Made by a program: the position numbers and the translations under genes. A model generated the notes under the pieces. That model was not told where the DNA came from. It did not search any database and worked only from the letters and a program-made list of their open reading frames with translations. Positions 7,219 through 13,690 of a stretch of 43,587 nt of DNA are shown here, one piece after another (within the stretch, counting starts at the first letter, position 1; each line of letters starts with the position of its first letter). This stretch comes from a virus. The DNA lies in the IMG/VR virus record IMGVR_UViG_3300036768_001145, positions 1 through 43,587 of that record. One strand, given 5' to 3'.

Positions 7219-7310
7219 TGGATAGGTGTGACAGCCATAACCTGCCCCAGGTCAGTGAGGAGAAAGACAGTTTTGGCTGTAGATACAAGGACTTCAGCTA
7301 TCTCCCATAA
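7218..7310 (+). CDS. very small possible gene, 30 aa, perhaps truncated
   Basis: An ATG overlapping the previous stop (TGATG) opens a 30-codon frame, MDRCDSHNLPQVSEEKDSFG and ten further residues, ending TAA at 7308-7310. The coupling suggests a real start. The frame may be the 5' part of a gene cut by the transposon remnant that follows. No function is assigned. Confidence 0.35.
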   Translation: MDRCDSHNLPQVSEEKDSFGCRYKDFSYLP

Positions 7311-7426
7311 TCGGGGTTGACAGAGGCCTGGACGTCCGGTTATAAGTCTCAAAGAGTGTTCTGGATGCAGGCTGGCACCAGATATTCATATTCCTCCAAT
7401 ATAAGTCCCTAAGGCGTGGGGGAATC
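7311..7426. other. short non-coding stretch at the left side of a TnpB remnant
   Basis: I see no gene and no clear left end of the TTAC|CAAAAGG type. The segment GGCGTGGGGGAATC at about 7411 looks like eroded transposon sequence. The left boundary of the remnant cannot be placed. Confidence 0.4.
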
Positions 7427-7690
7427 GTGCTCAAAGTGAGCGAAAAATTCTCAACTGCCGCTTGCTCGGATTGTCTTCAAAAAACAGGGCCGAGTGGACT
7501 AAGTGGGTTGAGTATAAGAGAATGGGCTTGTAAGATGTGTGGAGCGGTCCATGACCGCGACCACAATGCTGCAAAGAACATTCTCCGTTCCGGGCGTGGA
7601 ACGCTGAGGGAGGGAAGAGACGGTCTCGTTTTCTCCCAAGGGAAGCGCCAATTATAACGCGACCAGCGTTTAGTTGGCGAGGACGTCATA
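7427..7690 (+). pseudogene. TnpB remnant: zinc-finger and RuvC-III end plus right end
   Basis: Only the last part of a tnpB gene survives (7427-7657). C-S-D-C aligns with C-S-G-C of the intact copy, GLSIREWACKMCGAVHDRD aligns with GLSIREWVCCECGRVHDRD, and NAAKNILRSGRGTL completes RuvC-III. The RuvC-I and -II regions are gone, so it cannot be an active nuclease. The right end follows: CGCCAA pairs with TTGGCG (7647-7679), then GAGGACGTCATAA, close to the family end GAGGACGTCAA. The sequence differs clearly from the copy at 5161-6207, so this is an older or separate insertion. Confidence 0.8.
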
Positions 7691-7795
7691 AAGGTTGGCG
7701 GACAAAGACCGATAAGGATTATGTACCGCAAGGCTTCAATACGTCACAAAGACAAGTCGAAGTACGACAGAAAACACGAAGGAGGGGATGAGTAA
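7691..7795 (+). pseudogene. 3' fragment of a small basic protein gene
   Basis: Directly after the transposon right end a frame reads KVGGQRPIRIMYRKASIRHK and then a lysine-rich acidic tail, ending TAA at 7793-7795, immediately before the next ATG. An internal ATG at 7721 would give 24 residues. It is probably the back half of the gene into which the TnpB element inserted. The front half cannot be identified with certainty. Confidence 0.35.
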
Positions 7796-8416
7796 ATGGG
7801 AACCGACATTCACACAGTTGTTCAGGTGCGTAAGGGTGATCAATGGGTGACTGTTAAAAAGTCTGTTGCTGATGACAGAAACTACCAAATATTTTCTATC
7901 TTAGCCGATATCCGTAATGGATATGGCTTTGCTGGGTGTCCGACTGGTGATGCGGTTACCCCGATATCCGAACCTCGCGGATTGCCGGATGACTTCGGTA
8001 GGGATAACGATGGCCGCCACGAAGACCACTACATGGGCGACCACTCTTTCTCATGGCTTCTTTTGTCAGAAATGAATGACTACGCCAATCACAACGCCTT
8101 ACTTAGTGTCGGCAAGACTGGCGTACTAACTCTTGAGCATTATTTAGCCATAAGAGAGCTTGGACCTAATGCCCAACCTTTGGAGTGGTGCGGTTCTGTT
8201 GTTGGTCGAGATATTGTCACTCTTTCGGTTGACGAGATTGAAAAGGGTTTTGCGAAGAACACGCCAATGTTACCCGGTAAAGTTTACGTCCAATACGACT
8301 GGACAGTCAATCTGATAAAGTCGTGCGGTTTTGATGAGGTGGTTAGGGAGATTTACGAAGCAGCAGGCAAAGAAGATCCAAGGAATGTTCGGTTTGTTTT
8401 TGGCTTCGATTCTTAA
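7796..8416 (+). CDS. conserved phage hypothetical protein, 206 aa
   Basis: The protein starts MGTDIHTVVQVRKGDQWVTV and contains NYQIFSILADIRNGYGFAG and ISEPRGLPDDF. I recognise this pattern as a widespread family of phage proteins of unknown function. The sequence is rich in aromatic, Asp and His residues (DNDGRHEDHYMGDHSFSW), which could bind metal; that is a guess. The start has a strong AAGGAGGGG eight bases upstream and touches the preceding stop (TAAATG). Confidence 0.7.
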   Translation: MGTDIHTVVQVRKGDQWVTVKKSVADDRNYQIFSILADIRNGYGFAGCPTGDAVTPISEPRGLPDDFGRDNDGRHEDHYMGDHSFSWLLLSEMNDYANHNALLSVGKTGVLTLEHYLAIRELGPNAQPLEWCGSVVGRDIVTLSVDEIEKGFAKNTPMLPGKVYVQYDWTVNLIKSCGFDEVVREIYEAAGKEDPRNVRFVFGFDS

Positions 8417-8436
8417 ACTTTAAAAAGAGGTGATGT

Positions 8437-8799
8437 ATGGGTGAGATTTCAAAAAACATATCAGAGAACACTCAAGAGATTACGCATGTTCATGATCCAG
8501 TTGTGAAGATTAAACTCTCTGAGTTAGCTCGGATACACGCTGACGCAAAATACTATGCCGATTTGGTAAGCCAATACGTTCGCATTCGAAACACCCTTGC
8601 TCGAGAAGTTAATAAACTTAATAAATTGATTGACCATAGGTCTGATGAGGCAGCAAAACTCAGAGAAGAGCTTTGTGATGCGAAAGAGACGGTAAGAGTG
8701 CTATCAGCTAAAAATGCTGACCTCCTTCTTATGAAGGATGTACTAAAAACATCAGTCGAAGAGCTGATTGAACAAAATGAAAAACCAAAGGGGGAATAA
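8437..8799 (+). CDS. coiled-coil hypothetical protein, 120 aa
   Basis: An almost wholly helical protein. Heptad-like spacing runs from about residue 25 to 115 (LVSQYVRIRNTLAREVNKLN, KLREELCDAKETVRVL, LLLMKDVLKTSVEELIEQ), so it should form a coiled coil. There is one Cys and no catalytic motif. AGAGGTG precedes the ATG. It sits just before the small gene interrupted by the 8838-9220 element. No function is inferred. Confidence 0.65.
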   Translation: MGEISKNISENTQEITHVHDPVVKIKLSELARIHADAKYYADLVSQYVRIRNTLAREVNKLNKLIDHRSDEAAKLREELCDAKETVRVLSAKNADLLLMKDVLKTSVEELIEQNEKPKGE

Positions 8800-8801
8800 G
8801 T

Positions 8802-9358
8802 GTGGAACCAGTAAGCGGCGTAATACCTAACGATTACCACGATTCCGCTGTAAAGCCGTTACTTTCAGGCATGGGATATAAGGCGGCAATGCCTTAAATT
8901 CTATAAGTACTTGTATCTTGACATATCTATTGGAACCATTTAATATTTCCTAAGCCCGAACGGTTTGCGAGTGCGCAGTCGGGTATTCTGGTGCTCTTTG
9001 AAAAGTCAGTATGAGGTTGCATGGATAATAATACCTTTCATGCGTAAAACTGTAAAGGTTAAGAACACCAAGCGCTATAGGACGAGGCTAAAACCAATGA
9101 CTCCTGTGGTATTTAAGGGATCAGGTGCCAAATTGGCTGAATGATCCCCGATTCGGACGTGAATCGCGCTAGCTGAAGTGCTAGCGGAATCCCTTGGTTT
9201 TAACCAAGGGAGGACGTCAAAAGAGTGAACTATCTGCTGAGGTAGCCTATCTGACTATGCTTGTTGGCGTACTCAAGGATATTGTCGGTGATCAGGATAC
9301 TAAGATAAGAGTCCTCGAAGAAAAAATTGACCGGTTATATTGGGACAACCGAGGGTAA
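8802..9358 (+). pseudogene. small gene (57 codons) interrupted by a transposon derivative
   Basis: The front part is 8802-8837: GTG, then EPVSGVIPNDY. The back part is 9221-9358: KSELSAEVAYLTMLVGVLKD, then a helix ending RLYWDNRG and TAA. Removing 8838-9220 joins them in frame without changing a base. The restored protein has a helical, coiled-coil-like second half, similar in style to the preceding gene. An AGGGGG lies just before the GTG. With the insertion the reading frame ends inside the element. Confidence 0.75.
8838..9220 (+). mobile_element. 383-bp tnpB-less derivative of the same IS200/IS605-like family
   Basis: It follows TTAC at 8834-8837 and ends GAGGACGTCAA at 9220. The left end (CACGATTCCGCTGTAAAGCC) is a diverged form of the family left end, and TATAAGGCGGC matches the internal arm. 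The right part has GCTAGC/GCTAGC and CCCTTGG/CCAAGGG stems around GGAATCCC, as in the intact element. I find no protein gene inside. It could express a guide-RNA-like transcript without encoding TnpB. Confidence 0.8.
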
Positions 9359-9391
9359 GCCTTATTGCAGTTGCAGACTCCTTATTTTCTT

Positions 9392-9440
9392 GATCTGAAT
9401 CTTTAAACCTGATAGGTTTGGATTCAGATCAATTTTTTTT
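9392..9440 (+). terminator. rho-independent terminator
   Basis: GATCTGAATC at 9392-9401 pairs with GATTCAGATC at 9421-9430, and the inner AAACCT pairs with AGGTTT. An eight-T run follows at 9433-9440. It ends the rightward transcript just after the interrupted small gene and lies immediately before the secreted-peptide gene at 9452. Confidence 0.88.
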
Positions 9441-9451
9441 GGGAGTTTTTC

Positions 9452-9628
9452 ATGCGTTATATTCTTTTGCTCACAGTTTTGTCTTCTCCAGCTATAGCCT
9501 CTGATTTGAATTCTGAGTACCAAAAAGCTGTTTTGGAGGCTATTGAAAACTTCAAGACTACTAAGCCCGCCCAAGCCGAAACAGATGTTCAGAAGGCGAT
9601 TTTGGAAGCTTGTGAGCTCTGGAAATGA
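9452..9628 (+). CDS. small secreted protein, 58 aa
   Basis: An ATG at 9452, after GGGAG, opens a 58-codon frame. It has an N-terminal signal peptide (MRYILLLTVLSSPAIA, cleavage after A-I-A) and a short mature part that is helical and rich in Ala and Glu, with one Cys near the end. The expected location is the periplasm. After its TGA the +1 frame continues with a plausible VSDSAWRQYDASKHGAFVE to a stop at 9689, so a frameshift near 9620 may have shortened the protein. No function is recognised. Confidence 0.6.
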   Translation: MRYILLLTVLSSPAIASDLNSEYQKAVLEAIENFKTTKPAQAETDVQKAILEACELWK

Positions 9629-9700
9629 AGTTTCAGACAGCGCTTGGCGTCAGTATGACGCATCTAAACATGGTGCGTTCGTTGAATAAGGAATAGGTAG

Positions 9701-9922
9701 ATGAGTCATTCTGAGTGGGAGTTATTAGCTAACAGCGAAGATATAGAGCCCGGAGATTGGGTTTCTGTTGAGAATGAGGATGGATCAACTCAAAAACTCC
9801 AGTACATTAAACAGAAGTCTGGGTATGTCATTTTGAGAGATCGAAAAGGCGAATTATTCAAGTTTTCAGCAGACTCTCTTGAGGAGTCTGGGGGTGAAAG
9901 AATAATCACAGGAAAGGCATGA
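9701..9922 (+). CDS. small acidic beta-rich hypothetical protein, 73 aa
   Basis: The sequence EPGDWVSVENEDGSTQKLQY followed by GYVILRDRKGELFKFSADSL reads like a five-stranded SH3-like or Tudor-like barrel. No enzymatic motif is visible and the family is not recognised. It is followed after 4 nt by the PD-(D/E)XK-like gene, so the two are probably co-expressed. Confidence 0.6.
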   Translation: MSHSEWELLANSEDIEPGDWVSVENEDGSTQKLQYIKQKSGYVILRDRKGELFKFSADSLEESGGERIITGKA

Positions 9923-9926
9923 GAGT

Positions 9927-10589
9927 ATGAATAAGATCACCCTCAAAACCGATCAAATCTTGCATGCCTTATCCCTGTCTCATGACCCAAAAGAATGGGC
10001 TTTTTTTGAAGAATTACGGATAGGTACGGGGTTTGGCAAAGACAAAGAACAACGCCTAGACGCCTGGGCTATCCACCTTTTCCCCTCCAAGCAAAACGTC
10101 ACGCGTTGCTATGAGCTTAAATCCTCAAGAACTGATTTCCTTAAAGAGCTTGCTACGCCAATTAAACGTAGAGCCGGGCTTCGTTTAGCTAATGAATTCT
10201 ACTTTGTCACACCAAAGGGACTGTGTAAGATCGAAGAGATTCCTGTTGAGTGCGGTCTTATTGAGGTAGATGAGAGCGATCGTATGACTGTTGTTATACC
10301 AGCTCCATTTCGCAATATCATGCCACCGACCATGAGCTTCATAGCCTCTATATGCAGAAGGTACGACAAAGAAAGAGCCCAACTAATCGGGCTTGAATTG
10401 GCTGATCGAAGAAAGAAGCTGAAAGAAGCAGAGTCCGCCATGAAAGTCATTGGCCGACATATCAAAAAATGGAAGGATTATAACCGTGGGAATAAGGAGA
10501 TTCCCGATAAGATCGCAGTTGCTATGGAAGACCTAAAAGAGGATTTGGCGGATTTCCTTAAAGGAATCCATGACTTAAATTTTGACTGA
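9927..10589 (+). CDS. MmcB-like PD-(D/E)XK nuclease-related protein, 220 aa
   Basis: The N-terminal half carries a candidate PD-(D/E)XK core. An early acidic helix (EWAFFEELR, 22-30) is followed by RLDAWAIH (43-50) and the E-x-K strand CYELKSSRTDF (61-71). The order is D, then E-x-K, as in MmcB-like and DUF-type phage nucleases. The C-terminal third is a long basic helical region ending in an acidic helix. It may process phage or host DNA. Catalysis is inferred from the pattern only. It lies between the small barrel protein and the frameshifted coiled-coil gene. Confidence 0.6.
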   Translation: MNKITLKTDQILHALSLSHDPKEWAFFEELRIGTGFGKDKEQRLDAWAIHLFPSKQNVTRCYELKSSRTDFLKELATPIKRRAGLRLANEFYFVTPKGLCKIEEIPVECGLIEVDESDRMTVVIPAPFRNIMPPTMSFIASICRRYDKERAQLIGLELADRRKKLKEAESAMKVIGRHIKKWKDYNRGNKEIPDKIAVAMEDLKEDLADFLKGIHDLNFD

Positions 10590-10596
10590 GGCTAAA

Positions 10597-10816
10597 ATGA
10601 CAGTGATAGAACTGAGACCTAAAAAAGAAGTTAGTACGGTCGAAGAACTTGAGATCGAGTTGGACGAGGCGGTTGTCGCTTTTGAGCTGGCTGTTAAAAA
10701 ATATGGAAGAGTTGATGGTCGCAGCCGAAGCGGCAACAATTGCTGCTGAGAAGGCCGAAGTACGATTGGTCAAAATACTTAACGAGCTTGATAGATTGGA
10801 TCGATCCTGTAAATGA
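10597..10816 (+). pseudogene. coiled-coil protein gene with +1 A in a homopolymer
   Basis: The ATG at 10597 begins MTVIELRPKKEVSTVEELEI and runs into a stop in the wrong frame. Removing one A from the A6 run at 10696-10701 joins it to NMEELMVAAEAATIAAEKAE and on to TGA at 10814-10816. The result is a uniform 72-residue helix whose stop overlaps the next ATG (ATGA). The helical pattern continues smoothly across the repair, which supports the corrected frame. Confidence 0.7.
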
Positions 10817-11115
10817 AGATTTATAAAAAGACTCAAATTGAGAAGATTGTAGTTGATTCAATTGTATGCAATATGTGTGCCAGAGTCATCAGTGACGACC
10901 TTTTGCACGGAACCACAGTCAAGGCTATTGGCGGCTTTGATAACAAGATCTTGGAAGACTGTACGATTTTATGGTTTGACCTCTGCGAAGAGTGTTTGGT
11001 TAATGAGGTTATATCTAAGCTGAAGATCAAACCTACCGAGGGTATGGACGTCAGCTGGTATCGGCCTGAGCAGGAAAAGACTGAAGTAGAGTGTTCAAAG
11101 ATTGAGGGTGATTAA
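10813..11115 (+). CDS. zinc-ribbon hypothetical protein, 100 aa
   Basis: Two CxxC pairs, CNMC at 19-22 and CEEC at about 58-61, fit a treble-clef or zinc-ribbon fold, with beta strands between them. Proteins that begin MKIYKK and carry this pair are common in phages, but their role is unknown. The start overlaps the previous gene by ATGA. The next gene (SET domain) begins at a GTG inside the 3' end. Confidence 0.65.
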   Translation: MKIYKKTQIEKIVVDSIVCNMCARVISDDLLHGTTVKAIGGFDNKILEDCTILWFDLCEECLVNEVISKLKIKPTEGMDVSWYRPEQEKTEVECSKIEGD

Positions 11116-11249
11116 AGATCCCAGGAGACCTCATTAAGACAATCCTAAAGGAAAGCCCTATTCATGGATTTGGAGTTTTTGCCGGTGAGTCTATCAAGAA
11201 AGGTGCTGTTGTGTGGCGGTTTATACCGCCTTTTGAGGTTGGCGAAGAG
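11108..11249 (+). pseudogene. truncated, frameshifted SET-domain gene
   Basis: GTG at 11108 begins MIKDP. Removing one C from the CCC near 11120 continues GDLIKTILKESPIHGFGVFA, GESIKKGAVVWRF. This is the hallmark start of a SET lysine-methyltransferase domain (S-x-I-H-G-x-GVFA... I-x-x-G). Only the first third exists, because homology stops near 11245, where the end of the opposite-strand head gene begins. The catalytic N-H-S and GxxxxxY regions are missing, so it cannot be active. The junction looks like a deletion or module boundary. Confidence 0.7.
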
Positions 11250-12335
11250 CTAATCTTGTGTGGAAGTGGGGAGCAGCGTCCCATCCTTATCAACCCTGAA
11301 CCCAGCCGGAACATATACCAAGTCACACCGACACCTTGGGTGACTTGGGGGTATCTGCAGCTCCCACTCACTCTTTTTCTTCCCGTAGTTCCAACCACTT
11401 GGCTTAAAATCAGAGATCTTGTAATATTTGTAGTTACCCGATTTATCTTTCGATACTTCTGCGCAGAAACTGCAAACCTTCTCGTCTTCCAGTGTCATCT
11501 GAACCACGCGAACCGAGTCGTCACGCCCACCATATATCTCCACCATGGCTTGATGTGTCCCAGTAGCAGAAGCGTTAGCAAGCTCAGTACAGGTAGCTAG
11601 ATCCCATTTGTTGACGAGCTTCTCCTCAATTCCATCAAGCTCTTGTTTGATGTCCTTCATTTTGACGTAGTCCCAAGACTGGTTCAGCGCCTCTTCCAGA
11701 GCTTCATCTTTACCCCTCGCCGGCATCAGATCGTGAGCCTCTTTATGGACTCTATTCAGGTTATCCTGGTTGGTCTTTTTGACTACTCGATCTACAGCTT
11801 CGATTATCTCAAGCTTCATATCGCCAGTGGTCTTATCCACAAATCGCTTACTCCGCTTGGCTATCTCGTCCAAGGACGCCTTTAAGAGTGATTTAGGTAG
11901 TTCAGGAGCCTCATCACCTGTCACAGCCATATGATGGTCTCTGTGAGCGTCTATGGACTGTAAGTAAGCCGACTGCATCATCCCTGGCACAACTTTCAAC
12001 CCAAGCTCTTTGGCGGCAGCCTTGGCTTCTTTGCCGGCATAGTCACCCATTATCATGTACTGAAGAGCTTTGAAATGTTTATCAATAGTCTTAGCGATTA
12101 CACCCTCAAGATCAACCTCGATCTTGGCAACTTCACCCGTCCAACCTTCATCGAGTTTGAATGGGTCTTCGTCAGATTTTGCTAAGCCATCTTTACGTAG
12201 TGACTTACCAATAGCAAAAAAGAGCTTTTTCAAAACAAGCCTAAACGTAGCCGCCGATTGCTTCTCCAAAAGCATCAAGAATTTGACGTGCTTGGTTTGG
12301 GCTAGGTCATTTATCGTTATTGTTTTTTTTGGCAT
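11250..12335 (-). CDS. phage head morphogenesis protein (Mu gpF / SPP1 gp7-like minor head protein)
   Basis: The protein is 361 residues. The first 250 are helical. The diagnostic part is at the C-terminus: VQMTLEDEKVCSFCAEVS (C-x-x-C), a variable loop, then PPSHPRCRCDLVYVP, the 'P-x-H-P-x-C-R-C' signature of the Mu F-like family. These minor head proteins sit near the portal and act in prohead assembly or DNA ejection. AAAAGGAT precedes the ATG. It follows the portal and a small gene cluster on the same strand, as usual for this family. Its 3' end abuts the truncated SET gene on the other strand. Confidence 0.82.
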   Translation of the reverse strand: MPKKTITINDLAQTKHVKFLMLLEKQSAATFRLVLKKLFFAIGKSLRKDGLAKSDEDPFKLDEGWTGEVAKIEVDLEGVIAKTIDKHFKALQYMIMGDYAGKEAKAAAKELGLKVVPGMMQSAYLQSIDAHRDHHMAVTGDEAPELPKSLLKASLDEIAKRSKRFVDKTTGDMKLEIIEAVDRVVKKTNQDNLNRVHKEAHDLMPARGKDEALEEALNQSWDYVKMKDIKQELDGIEEKLVNKWDLATCTELANASATGTHQAMVEIYGGRDDSVRVVQMTLEDEKVCSFCAEVSKDKSGNYKYYKISDFKPSGWNYGKKKSEWELQIPPSHPRCRCDLVYVPAGFRVDKDGTLLPTSTQD

Positions 12336-12425
12336 TTTTTATATCCTTTTCATTAAACCGCAAAGGCTGAAGATTTTTAAAACTGCAAGCAGTTTTTTAA
12401 TCTGATCCGGATCTGTCAGCCACTG
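12336..12425 (-). promoter_or_regulatory. short spacer between head genes
   Basis: No gene is visible. The segment holds the ribosome-binding site of the head morphogenesis gene. The inverted repeat AAACTGCAAGCAGTTT at about 12380-12395 could act as a terminator or a processing hairpin, followed on the minus strand by an A/T-rich tract. Confidence 0.45.
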
Positions 12426-13028
12426 TTATTTTTTCTTATAAGTATCTATTTTTTTTGGCTTTTTTGACAACCCGAATAAATCTGTTTTTTTCCCCGAGCG
12501 GTGGATTGGCATACCAGTTCCAATACCCGGTTTGCGACCACGTTTTTCAACCTTCTTGGATTCTCCGTCCGGACCAACCTCAGCTTTTTCGTTTTTCTTG
12601 GCAATATCTTCGATTTTCTCTCGGAAGGTATCTGGCAGGTAGATAGTATCATCATCTTGATTGGAGTGAGATAGACTCTCAACAGACTCAAGGAGATCTA
12701 AAATCTCATCAGAGTCCTTATCATCCTGAAGCTTTTGGATAGCCGAAGAAAACGCCTCATTGAGTTGCTCCTGAGTGATACCAAGGAGCTTGCAGATGTC
12801 TTTGTCAGAAACTGGATTGCCGTGAAGCTCTTTATTGTATTCCCAGAAACAAAAGTTATGTTCAGCCGAGTGAATTACCCATGGACATGGTAACATCTCT
12901 TCTGGAGCGCCTTTACCGTGCTCAGCCATGTAGGCTTGAGATATTTCAGCACTGGCAATAGCGTCACCACATGCCACACCTGATTTAACCCTGTTTGGGC
13001 AATTTTGACACTTAGGCTTTCGGTTCAT
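12426..13028 (-). CDS. Cys-rich hypothetical protein of the head gene cluster, about 200 aa
   Basis: I prefer the ATG at 13028 (MNRKPKCQNCPN), which overlaps the previous gene by 17 nt; a longer form from 13067 is possible. Residues 7-65 hold a Cys/His cluster (CQNC, ACGD, CPWVIHSAEHNFCFW) that probably binds zinc or an Fe-S cluster. A helix-turn-helix-like KDICKLLGITQEQLNEAF follows, then an acidic linker and a very basic tail (KRGRKPGIGTGMP, KKPKKIDTYKKK). It may bind DNA or regulate late genes. The family is not recognised with certainty. Confidence 0.6.
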   Translation of the reverse strand: MNRKPKCQNCPNRVKSGVACGDAIASAEISQAYMAEHGKGAPEEMLPCPWVIHSAEHNFCFWEYNKELHGNPVSDKDICKLLGITQEQLNEAFSSAIQKLQDDKDSDEILDLLESVESLSHSNQDDDTIYLPDTFREKIEDIAKKNEKAEVGPDGESKKVEKRGRKPGIGTGMPIHRSGKKTDLFGLSKKPKKIDTYKKK

Positions 13029-13287
13029 CACTCTCGGCCTTGGCGGTGTGCTCTTTAATTGCGGCACCCACCTTGGGGTCCTGTGTCAATAAATAAGCAA
13101 CGTGGCGCTCGAGCGTGCTCAGCCTTTCTGAGATCACTCTAATGCCGATGTGAAAACTTGCCATCGAATCGTTTATCTGCTCAATAAAATGAGACAACTT
13201 CTCAATCTCATCAACCTGGAGCTCGCCGTTTTCATTGGTTTGAGTTTCTTCCGTACCGATGTGTTGGCTGATATCAAATTTCATCAT
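13012..13287 (-). CDS. helical hypothetical protein, 91 aa
   Basis: A mostly helical acidic protein. IEKLSHFIEQINDSMASFHI and ISERLSTLERHVAYLL show coiled-coil spacing. There is no Cys and no catalytic motif. AAGGAAAAAG precedes a doubled ATG, so the start may be one codon shorter. It overlaps both neighbours (13274-13287 upstream, 13012-13028 downstream), indicating translational coupling within the head operon. Confidence 0.6.
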   Translation of the reverse strand: MMKFDISQHIGTEETQTNENGELQVDEIEKLSHFIEQINDSMASFHIGIRVISERLSTLERHVAYLLTQDPKVGAAIKEHTAKAESDEPKA

Positions 13288-13621
13288 CTTTTTCCTTACT
13301 TATGGATTCATATAGGCTGTCAAATAAAATCTTCAGCTCTTTTCTATCAGATTCAAGATTGCTTTCGCAGCAGATCATATTGTTGAGCAAAAAGGATACA
13401 GCGGTAATAAGACACACAATCTCTTCGCCTGGATGAATCGATTCGTATTCATCCATGAATTCATTTACTTTGTCTGTGAGGGAATTGCATAGATCCAATA
13501 GGCAAAGACTTTCATACATATCTTCGTCGCTGACAACACCTATACTCGGCTTTGCTAAGGCTAGATCATAGGCGTAAGCTTTTTTTAATCTAAGGAAGTG
13601 GGCCGCCTGCTTTAGATTCAT
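13274..13621 (-). CDS. helical hypothetical protein, 115 aa
   Basis: The sequence is predicted to be all-helical, with a hydrophobic stretch (IVCLITAVSFLLNNMICC) that is too broken by polar residues to be a confident membrane span. The family is not recognised. It lies directly after a perfect hairpin (13625-13654) and begins the small-gene block between portal and head morphogenesis genes. Confidence 0.55.
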   Translation of the reverse strand: MNLKQAAHFLRLKKAYAYDLALAKPSIGVVSDEDMYESLCLLDLCNSLTDKVNEFMDEYESIHPGEEIVCLITAVSFLLNNMICCESNLESDRKELKILFDSLYESISKEKDDEI

Positions 13622-13624
13622 AAA

Positions 13625-13654
13625 TCACCCTATACTCTGTGGCATAGGGTGATT
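13625..13654 (-). promoter_or_regulatory. perfect hairpin between portal and the next gene
   Basis: ATCACCCTAT pairs with ATAGGGTGAT around a 10-base loop, just before the ATG at 13621. No T-run follows on the minus strand, so it is not a classical terminator. It may limit readthrough from the portal gene, or be an RNA-processing or operator site. Confidence 0.5.
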
Positions 13655-13690
13655 ATATTATGTTGAAGAATCTAAGTCAATGATTTGATT

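Noticed and set aside
11211-11600. Plus-strand 129-residue protein opposite the head morphogenesis gene
   Set aside because: After the short SET-like start the frame is antisense to the conserved PPSHPRCRC end of the head gene. No independent evidence supports it.
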